Positions 12,501 to 22,600 of a DNA stretch of 64,000 nucleotides are shown one piece after another. The notes beneath the pieces were generated by a model. The model made no database searches, was not told the origin of the DNA, and saw nothing but the letters and a program-made list of their open reading frames with translations. Every line of letters begins with the position of its first letter. The stretch's first letter is position 1. Location: assembly GCA_021292105.1 (NCBI GenBank), contig CM037874.1, positions 10,150,502 to 10,214,501 on the forward strand, read 5' to 3'. Source of the stretch: Anadara kagoshimensis (Eukaryota; Mollusca; Bivalvia; Arcoida; Arcidae). The position numbers and the translations under genes were made by a program.

Positions 12501-13315
12501 ATGATAGCAACCAGCCCATGAAGAAAACTGTAGTTTGAGGGTGGGGATCTCAAAGTTAGTACCTAGACCTACCTGTCCCCAACCTCCTATTGGAATGTCC
12601 ATATGGGTTTACTTTAGTATCAATCTATTCAACTTTTCATAAAGAATAAGAAAATATATATGTTAAGGGTGGGATCTCAACTGATCAAAAGTTAGTACCC
12701 AGCCCCGCCTGTCCCTGCCCTCTTCTGGAAAACGCCATGGGCATTTCTTCAGTATCACTCTATTCAACTTTTAAAACAGAACCGAAAAATATATAGTTTC
12801 AGGGTGGGATATCAACCATTTAAAAGTTAGAACCAAGCCCCGCCCGTCCCCACCCTCCATCAGGAATGACCCCATGGGATTTTCTTTAGCATCACTCTAT
12901 TCAACTTTTTATGTAGAACCAGAAAATATATAGTTTATGGGTGGGGATCTCGATTGTTTAAAAGTTTTAAAGCACACTGCCCCGCCCATCCCCACCCCTC
13001 CCTGATACCGCAGGGAAAATCTACTGATATAGACTTGTGCATCTTGAGATACTGATCATGAATATATATGGTTTTTAGTACAAAATAAAGTATAGATGGC
13101 AAAATTGATCATTATTGTTTTTAAGACCCCGCCCTCCTGCCCCTCCCCAATGACCCCATGGGCATTTTACCTCGGCCTCCAGGGAAGGAGATGGGTATCA
13201 ACCTTCATGTGAAGTTTGGTTAAGATTGGACCAACGGTCTTCGAGAAATTGGTTGGACAAGTTCATGGCCGGAAGAAGAAGAAGAAGAGGAAGAATAATA
13301 ACAATAATAATAATA
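9541..13315. repeat. Three-unit kilobase tandem array with internal hairpin subrepeats
   Basis: Units start at 9541, 10781 and 12168, each with CGAGTA(C/T)TAATGTAATGA and then GATGCATCATTACAAATAAG, and each ends in GACGGTCTTCGAGAAATTGG-like sequence plus a GAAGAAGAAGAGG/AATAAT tail. Lengths are about 1,240, 1,387 and 1,150 bp. Unit 2 carries extra sequence near its start (about 10840-11030) and unit 3 lacks part of the left end. Inside each unit about four related subrepeats of 120-150 bp carry GGGTGGGGAT followed some 30 bases later by TCCCCACCC, so each could fold as a hairpin. No protein-coding frame is supported. Confidence 0.85.
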
Positions 13316-13535
13316 ATAATAAATAATAATAATAATAAGAAACGGTGCAAAAACAATAAGTCGCCAAACTTTGTTTGGGCGCCTTAATAATAATAATAAT
13401 AATAAGAAACGGTGCAAAAACAATAAGTCGCCAAACTTTGTTTGGGCGCCTTAATAATAATAATAATAAGAAGAAGAAGAAGAAACGGCGCAAAAACAAT
13501 AAGTCGCCAAACTTTGTTTGGGCGCCTTAATAATA
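13316..13535. repeat. Triple tandem hairpin module with trinucleotide repeats
   Basis: Three nearly identical modules read GAAACGG(T/C)GCAAAAACAA, AGTCGCCAAAC, TTT, GTTTGGGCGCCTT, separated by (TAA)n and (AAG)n. The AAGTCGCCAAAC and GTTTGGGCGCCTT halves are nearly self-complementary, giving a tight stem. It sits directly behind the third kilobase unit. Confidence 0.8.
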
Positions 13536-14007
13536 GTTGACTGCTCTTAATACATACTAATAAATAAATGTACATAATATTGATTTATGATCATCGGTAT
13601 CATTGACAAATATTTATCTAACTTGTTCTGTAAAAATACATCAAACCTACCATCAAACCAGGAAGTGGTCTGTTATTGGTTAATGTGTCAATTGATTTTC
13701 TTCTTAGCCTTTTTATCTTTAAACATCGACCCTCTCAACAAACGTTGAATATTACTAAATACCGCATGACAATATGTAACCAGTGATCTTATGATTTATT
13801 TTACCCATGTTTTAGTTGTTGTAATCATGGATGTGTTTCCTTGAAAACAGACTCGTTGTAACCGATTTTGATCGAGGTTATGTTGTGTATTGTGTACGAC
13901 ATTGTGTATATTAAAGCGGACGATTCTAAAATCAATCCAAAGGACCAACACTAAAACTATCTAAAAATACAATTTCGAATAAAAAACAAACATTCTACAT
14001 GTACTAA

Positions 14008-14280
14008 TCTATGTCCGTATCATAACCCAGAATCAAAGTAGAAACTATGAAACTGACAAATTAGTTTAAACACCAAAATTCTCACCAGGAAAGCGAGACC
14101 TGTTGCTCCGGACAGGCCTCCTATTTAAGAAATTTAAACCCGCCACGTTTTTAATCAAAATTGAGTGAAAAGAACATAGAACTATAGGACGTCAAATATA
14201 TCAAGGGCAATCTTGGACACAGAGACATCAAACTTATCAACAATATTGCGACGGCGGCCATAAAACGTTATGGCAATTAA
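14008..14280 (+). repeat. Dispersed repeat family A copy
   Basis: Ordered family landmarks: ATCTATGTCCGTATCATAAC, CACCAGGAAAGCGAGACC, GTTGCTCCGGACAGG, CTATAGGACGTCAAATATA, CAACAATATTGCGACGGCGG. Confidence 0.7.
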
Positions 14281-14310
14281 GAAATTAGCTAATGGAATTT
14301 TTATTAAAAA

Positions 14311-14490
14311 CAGACACAACAATCCATGTCTTAATCACCATCCCAAAGTAACGTAAACTTTGAAACCGGCAAATTAAATTAAACGCGTTAACGTCAACCA
14401 GAAAATGAAGCTGGGAACCTCGGAACTGTTAATCGAAGTCATCACGTTTGTCATACAGCTTCAATTGTAGCCTTTCGTGGATATCTGTTA
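14311..14490 (+). repeat. Family A copy with internal deletion
   Basis: The 5' half (CAATCCATGTCTTAATCACC onward) is joined directly to the 3' tail (GTTTGTCATACAGCTTCAAT); the central section is missing. It follows the previous copy in the same orientation. Confidence 0.65.
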
Positions 14491-15666
14491 TTTATAGTGT
14501 ATTTTAGCTGAAGATTTCACAATAAAGTTCCTTACCGATATGTAAATATTTAACGCTTATATTTTTGAACCGACTTCATCAGAAGAAATTAAATCCGCAT
14601 TAAAACTTTTGTTCGTGACTTAATGCATAAATCTTTTTCTATTATATTAATAATTAAAATTTAAAAAAAATATTTTATGAGAAAATAAAGTTTGAATGAA
14701 AACGAAAAATTCCAAGTTAACTTGTTTAACTTGAACCACTCCTCGGAATACCATTTCGCCTTCTTGTGCAATGTCACTGCATAGTGTATAAATGGTTGTC
14801 ATTTTTTGTTTCATAGACCTCTTAACATAAAGAGGTAAAGGATTGGTACATTAGAAATTATCTTAGTAATCTAAAGTGAGTTTTATCTGTTTTCCATTTT
14901 TATTCCGTTTTTATTGACGATTTTAAATTATTTCAAAACATTCTCAAATGCAGCCAATAATGAAAGGATATTTCAAAATTCCATAAACCCTTACTACCAC
15001 CATCTTGCAGTGAAAACTTTTAATACATGATCTAAATGTAAACTAACAATACAAAATTACTAAGTGCAATACCGAATTTCCCATCTCGTATTGTAAGCGG
15101 GGTTACACATAATGATTGAGGGAGAAATATACTTAGCAAAACAGTAAAGGACCACATCAAAAACATTATTTAATTTTGTAGAACATAAATCATATACATG
15201 TAATTTCATATTCAAGCTTCTCATAATTTCATAAAGGGGATTTAATTTCATGCACAAAATTTTTACTTCATTTGAAACAAGAAAGAATAGAACAAAATAC
15301 AGATAGATGTTACATTTTTCCGCTTTTGGAGTTTTATTTCAAATTTTACAATGGTCCTTAACTTTCTTTGTTGAGTATATATCACTAATAACTATATATA
15401 CACGACAATTAAAGGCTAATGACTGTTTAGTACTGTTGAAGATGACAACACAGATTATGAGCACTAACAATGTCATCTGATTAATTTGTGTAAAGATTTA
15501 AATTGTTTTTATTGCAAGCTTAGTTGATTTGTAAGAAACAGATACGATTTCTATGTTCGACATAAATTAAAAATTATGAACTCTTTTGCATAGGCGACTA
15601 TTTGTTGTATACAGGATTAATATTAATACAGAAGCTAAAAAAACCGATAGGCCTACATAGTTATTG

Positions 15667-15687
15667 TATATATATATATATATATAT

Positions 15688-15757
<70 letters not shown>
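15667..15757. repeat. (TA)n microsatellite
   Basis: About 90 bp of alternating TA with one interruption near 15689. Trivial open frames across it are not genes. Confidence 0.97.
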
Positions 15758-15760
<3 letters not shown>

Positions 15761-15787
15761 GTTCCTGAAACCTGCCTGATGTATTAA

Positions 15788-16312
15788 AACAAACATGCCA
15801 ATCCATGTCTAAATCACAATTCCAAAGCTAAGTGAAAAACTTTGAAAACTGTGAAGTTTTACCATGGAAGTGAGGTCAGGTGCTTCGGAAGGATTAACAC
15901 AACATATTTAGCTAGCTACAACCGCAACATGTGTAATGATATTTGGGAATGAAAGGAACATGGAACTATGAGGAGTAAAATAATTATATCCAGTGATTTT
16001 GGATACATCATACTTATCAACACTATTGTGATGACGGCCATGAAACCTTTTGAGAGCCTTGATAAAGCCTAGGCTTATAATGATCTTGCCTCTACAGTTT
16101 ATTTATAAGAAGCTTGCTTCGTTGTATAAAGTTTTTGTATTAAGAACCAGTTCTACCATAGTGTATTAATTAAGTGTGAAACAAATACACAATAAGCAGT
16201 AGACGCAGGCAAATTGCTGCATAGAAAAGGAAAGTTGACAATAGAAAAATTGAAGTCATCATGTTTGCCATACAGTTTCATATGCAATTAAATGGGTGCC
16301 AGTTTTGAGGTA
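15788..16312 (+). repeat. Full-length dispersed repeat family A (about 525 bp)
   Basis: The longest copy together with 45270-45772, from ACATGCCAATCCATGTC to the GCCATACAGTTTCATATGC and GGGTGCCAG tail. It includes the mid-section GAAGTGAGGTCAGGTGCTTC and the late section with AAGCTTGCTTCGTTGTATAA and GTGTGAAACAAATACACAAT. Non-coding. Confidence 0.75.
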
Positions 16313-19300
16313 TAGCTAATTAACTCATTATCTCTGGTTTTGATTAAATACAATTTTGAAAAACAAGAACACAATTACGCCAATTGTAATTTTTAAAACT
16401 ACAAAACATATTACAATTCCATTCTGTGTTTGAAAAAGAAACTTGATTTAATTACTTTTGATCATTTGGCCCCCTGTCCCCAGTGTGATATTAACTTTTT
16501 TTTATTGCAAACACTGTGAAACCACAAAACCACTCTATATAAAAGGTAAATTTGTTTTTATTAAATATTTATTAATATATAAATAAATAACAGTAATAAT
16601 ATAAAAATAGCAGGCAAATCTATCAAGAACACCAGAGAGCAAATTCTCAGCTTCTAACATTTAACAAATAACTTTCATTGCACTAGAATGTTATTGCAAC
16701 ATAATAGAGTTTTATACAAAACTGAAAAACACAATTCCATTCATTTATTCATTCTTTCTTCAGTAAAATGAAATACCTAAATTGATTAATGATACAAAGT
16801 ATATTCAATCATTCATTCATATAAATTTTCAACTATGCATTGGTATGTGCATTTTCAATTTCGTTCATTTACTCACTCATTCATTAACTTTGCCATTTTG
16901 TACATTCAAGATTAAATTTGGGGATTTTTGGCAATATCAGGATTTTTGGTATACACATTGAAATCTCCATAACAAATAACACAAAAATAAATAAATAATG
17001 TTGCATAGCAATAATGGAAATAGTATTGATGGGGTGAAACAAAGTTTTTTTATTTTAAATTTAAAAGGTCATATGTCCAATTTATGCTTTAAAAGAAAGA
17101 TGCTTGAAGAATCGTGCTTGCTTGTTGTATTTTATAATTGACATTTAAATCATTTAAAGCTTTAAAGTATAAAATAAACAGATTCTCAATATTTGTATTC
17201 AATAATATATGTTAGGGGTAACTTCTGTGTAAATTTCATTTACACTTGTATTTCGATATACATGCACACCAGATATGGTGCCCCTATATTGATCTCCAGT
17301 ATGTGCATGTTATTTAGTCAATTCACCATTGTAAATTGGCATTTAGAATCTAGTTTTTAACAAAGAAATTGGAAAACAAGAACCCCAAACAAATATAACA
17401 TAGCAAATTTAAGAAGTATGGTCAACACCAACAGCCTGATCAAGATATTGCTACATCAAGAAACTTATTGAATAACAGAATCGAGATAATAACAATTCAT
17501 TTCACATATTCTGTATCACATTACATCTTTCTAGAAAAGCTAGTGCCAATGAAAAATATTCTGATGCAGTAATGTAATCTTTGTAACAGTGATAGCATTA
17601 ATTGCTTTTAACTATCAAAATTAGGAATTTTGCTAGGAATTTTGCTGAAATGATAATAGTGATATGTTATATATTAAACATTCCAAATAATACCACCAAA
17701 GAAACCACCTTTCTTGATATTACGACAAGAACAATGTGTCAATTGAATCAATAACACATGTAGTGAATTTTGTAAATATTTATAGGCACTTACTTTTTAT
17801 ACATGTACCTTTTTCACAATTTTGTACTAACTTTTTTAAAATACATGTACATTTGTATTATACACTATTTTAACATTGATGCATTTTCATTGTATTGTAT
17901 ATTGTTGTAACATTAATATAGAATGTATTGTATCATCTGTAAATCTCCAAAAACTAAGGTATACTCACTCATGAAAAGTATTTCATTACTGAAATTTGGT
18001 TAAATATATTATGGTCTTTGAAAAATCTTTGGCCCAAGCACTACTGATGAGGAAGTGTACTCCAAAGTTACGGTCCAGTGCTGTAAAATTAACACTGGTA
18101 TAATATGTAACTGTAAGTTTGTTTTTTTTTTTTTTTTTTTTTACAATTTTCCCACTATTGACTGCAGTTACTACCACTAAAATAAATAATTTTTAACCTT
18201 CATTTTAAATAGAGGGGTAGGATCAATGACCCAAAAATTTATGGAATTAATTTTCCTAATAGCCACTAAAAACTAAACACATCATACTACTTATTTTAAA
18301 AGTAGGCTATAGGCCTATTTTTAAAATCTGTATTACATTTTGGAAAATATGTAATAGCTAACAGCCAAAGCAACAAAAACATGGCACAACAAAAAATAAA
18401 ATGACAAAACAGAACTTTTTCTTGGACTATGATAGGAATATTGCCTTTAAGTTATTTATGCCAAAAATCTGAATATTGTAAACATGTGAGATTACAATGT
18501 GTTTTTATTAATTCAGCTGGACCTAGATCAACAATTAATAAAATATCACAGATACACTGAAGGTTTGAATATATATAGTCTTTCAGTCATATTTACAAGA
18601 TTTTATATGGCCTGAATTGCAAAAAAAAATTGTTGTAAAAACAACAGCATAAAGCTTGCCTATACGTCTAGTCCCAATAATATTTAATGTTACATGTTGA
18701 AATTTACACTCGTACTAATGCATATACTTGCAACTGGGCTATTCTTACATACAGACAAGTTGAAAATGAGCATATCAGAATTTTATCAGTACTATGAAAG
18801 AACATAATCAATTGTAATAAATAAGATTTACTTGGCCAATTGTCTCAACTTCCCAATCCCTGGTAGTAAAAATGCATAAACAAAACTAAAGTAAAATTGA
18901 TAATGTATGGGAATCTGAAGTTTACATCAGAAAATTTCACATCAATTCTGATAGCAATGATGACAACACGACGGAGGAAAAAATAACCCTATGTTTGCAT
19001 TCTGGTCCTTTGTAATAGCAGACAAAATATGAAAATATAAACCTGAATTGAATCACTAATGGAAAAAAATCACCAAAAACTATCACTTTTATCTCTTCAT
19101 TGGATCCATATGAAATTTATTTAACATTAGTGAAAACACAATAGTGTATAAAGCAAGACTTGTCTTAAATTCATGAACTATCATTTGATGTCAAACAATA
19201 ATCCTTGTAATTTTTTCATGTCAGATGATAACACAATTTGTTATCAATTTGATAAATTTTTTTACTTGATTTTACAAAAAAAAACTATCTTGTCAAATAA

Positions 19301-19455
19301 CATGAATAACAAGGTGTATTTAAAATACACCCAACATATAGCCCCAACCCATTTTGAGCAAAAATGTTAATTTGGCTTTCACAGCGTGAATGAAATGTGT
19401 GCTGATTTTTCTTTATAATGCTAAGCATTATGATACTAGTACTCCTTTTCAAGGT
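16313..19455. other. Non-coding AT-rich interval downstream of HPS4
   Basis: No exon is convincing on either strand. The right part is probably HPS4 3'UTR on the - strand; candidate polyadenylation words (TTTATT on +) occur at 19116-19121 and about 18503, but neither can be chosen. A family D copy and a T-run (about 18121-18142) are the only repeats noted. Confidence 0.5.
17998..18115 (+). repeat. Dispersed repeat family D, copy 2
   Basis: Carries CCAAGCACTACTGATGAGG, TACTCCAAAGTTACGGTCCA and CTGGTATAATATGTAAC, matching 3436-3535 in order. Confidence 0.6.
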
Positions 19456-19627
19456 CTATAGTAAGTTTATGTTGTGTTTTGTAAGTTCTTTGGCTGACAA
19501 GTTCTCCATTGCAAACATTGGATGTTTTGATGATGGTAAGCTTGAAGCTTGTACAGCATTGCTCCTTAACTGATAATAAGTCTCATTGTTAACTGTCCTG
19601 TGTCCATAGCAACAACTGGAATGAGAT
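19456..19627 (-). CDS. HPS4: HPS4 coding exon 13 (terminal)
   Basis: The acceptor TTTTTTTAG is followed by RSHSSCCYGHRTVNNETYYQ and a Ser-rich stretch, then ENLSAKELTKHNINLL and TAG. Human HPS4 ends GKAKQKLLKHGVNLL, so the C-terminus is fixed. Confidence 0.93.
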
Positions 19628-22600
19628 CTAAAAAAATTAAAAAATATCATAAAACAATTGTTTACCAATGAAAATGGCATTTATAGTGCTATAACTTCCA
19701 AACCATAGTGTATGGTAGCACATTCCAGTTCAATGGTTATGCTTACATTTTGCATTTCTTTAGAATCTAAATTGATTTTTTAATCTTGACTGACATTCTA
19801 AACACTGCTGCTTATAGCATATGTGTAAATGTAACCCAAATTATCTTGACATGTTAAACATAAATGTGATTTATTCAATGATAAAAATGTTTCTACAAGA
19901 ATTCTTTTCTAGTCTCAATCAATAATGCATTCACATAAAAATAAAACAAGTACTATTTTACTTTAGGTTTAAAACAAGTTACAAAAACAATGGACCATTA
20001 AAAACTTATAGTAATATCTGAGTTATGAATGGTGTTGCTGAGCGTGCAAAATAGACAGGGAATAATCCATCTTGAACCTATGATCAGTCTCTTCATTATA
20101 TTAGGAAATTTGAACGTGACCCCGAGTTTCAAAAGTATCCAAACCTTTTGTTGTAATAGATTGTAGATTGAAGATATTAATTTTATAAAGTATTTGCTCA
20201 GAAACCAATAAACAAGATGAAATGAAATCATAAAACCCTTCTCCTTTGTGAAGTTCGGTAATAAGGGTTAAAATGACAGAGAAAGAATGTCCTAATACTT
20301 TTCGGTCATCTTCATTTCTTTATGTTTACAAAATTAAAATCATACTTTAAATCTACTCATTTTTCACATTGTAACTTGGAAAATTTTATGCCAGGTAATT
20401 TCCATAAGAAAACGCATTTTTATATACAAGATATCTGTGACAGACAGGAGGTGATTATTGACATCACTTCCCTGGTGATTATTGACATCACTTCCCAGGT
20501 GATTATTGACATCACTTCCCTGGTGATTATTGACATCACTTCCCTGGTGATTATTGACATCACTTCCCTGGTGATTATTGACATCACTTCCCAGGTGATT
20601 ATTGCCATCACTTCCCAGGTGATTATTGCCATCACTTCCCTGGTGATTATTGCCATCACTTCCCAGGTGATTATTGCCATCACTTCCCAGGTGATTATTG
20701 ACATCACTTCCCAGGTGATTATTGACATCACTTCCCATGTGATTATTGCCATCACTTCCCTGGTGATTATTGCCATCACTTCCCAGGTGATTATTGCCAT
20801 CACTTCCCAGGTGATTATTGACATCACTTCCCAGGTGATTATTGCCATCACTTCCCAGGTGATTATTGCCATCACTTCCCTGGTGATTATTGACATCACT
20901 TCCCAGGTGATTATTGCCATCACTTCCCAGGTGATTATTGACATCACTTCCCAGGTGATTATTGACATCACTTCCCAGGTGATTATTGCCATCACTTCCC
21001 AGGTGATTATTGACATCACTTCCCAGGTGATTATTGCCATCACTTCCCTGGTGATTATTGCCATCACTTCCCAGGTGATTATTGCCATCACTTCCCAGGT
21101 GATTATTGACATCACTTCCCAGGTGATTATTGACATCACTTCCCTCGTGATTATTGCCATCACTTCCCAGGTGATTATTGCCATCACTTCCCAGGTGATT
21201 ATTGACATCACTTCCCTGGTGATTATTGCCATCACTTCCCAGGTGATTATTGACATCACTTCCCTCGTGATTATTGCCATCACTTCCCAGGTGATTATTG
21301 CCATCACTTCCCAGGTGATTATTGACATCACTTCCCTGGTGATTATTGCCATCACTTCCCAGGTAATACTACATGTATTTAACTTAATTTGCCAATTTCC
21401 CCAAGCATTTACTTCATTTTTTGGTTTAGACATGGATCAGTATGTTTGTTTTTCATTCATGTTATTGAGTGAAAGCCTGTATAAAATGCTCAGACAAGTA
21501 CTATTTTACTTTAGGTTTAAAACAAGTTACAAAAACAATGGACCATTAAAAACTTATAGTAATATCTGAGTTATGAATGGTGTTGCTGAGCGTGCAAAAT
21601 AGACAGGGAATAATCCATCTTGAACCTATGATCAGTCTCTTCATTATATTAGGAAATTTGAACGTGACCCCGAGTTTCAAAAGTATCCAAACCTTTTGTT
21701 GTAATAGATTGTAGATTGAAGATATTAATTTTATAAAGTATTTGCTCAGAAACCAATAAACAAGATGAAATGAAATCATAAAACCCTTCTCCTTTGTGAA
21801 GTTCGGTAATAAGGGTTAAAATGACAGAGAAAGAATGTCCTAATACTTTTCGGTCATCTTCATTTCTTTATGTTTACAAAATTAAAATCATACTTTAAAT
21901 CTACTCATTTTTCACATTGTAACTTGGAAAATTTTATGCCAGGTAATTTCCATAAGAAAACGCATTTTTATATACAAGATATCTGTGACAGACAGGAGGT
22001 GATTATTGACATCACTTCCCTGGTGATTATTGACATCACTTCCCAGGTGATTATTGACATCACTTCCCTGGTGATTATTGACATCACTTCCCTGGTGATT
22101 ATTGACATCACTTCCCAGGTGATTATTGCCATCACTTCCCAGGTGATTATTGCCATCACTTCCCAGGTGATTATTGCCATCACTTCCCAGGTGATTATTG
22201 CCATCACTTCCCAGGTGATTATTGACATCACTTCCCAGGTGATTATTGCCATCACTTCCCAGGTGATTATTGCCATCACTTCCCTGGTGATTATTGCCAT
22301 CACTTCCCAGGTGATTATTGCCATCACTTCCCAGGTGATTATTGACATCACTTCCCAGGTGATTATTGACATCACTTCCCTGGTGATTATTGACATCACT
22401 TCCCAGGTGATTATTGCCATCACTTCCCAGGTGATTATTGCCATCACTTCCCAGGTGATTATTGACATCACTTCCCAGGTGATTATTGACATCACTTCCC
22501 AGGTGATTATTGACATCACTTCCCTGGTGATTATTGCCATCACTTCCCAGGTGATTATTGACATCACTTCCCTGGTGATTATTGCCATCACTTCCCAGGT

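Larger units (their letters stand above)
19946..21493. repeat. Tandem duplication, copy 1 (1,548 bp), in HPS4 intron 12
   Basis: The segment ACAAGTACTATTTTACTTTA... to ...AAATGCTCAG is followed directly by a second copy at offset 1,548. The roughly 500-bp left flank before the minisatellite appears identical in both copies. The junction shows a 2-bp shared AC. Confidence 0.95.

Noticed and set aside
13220..13575. Several - strand open frames rich in Tyr, Leu and Ile
   Set aside because: They are translations of (TAA)n/(AAG)n microsatellites and the triple hairpin module.
15567..15806. Open frames reading (IY)n
   Set aside because: Direct translation of the (TA)n microsatellite.
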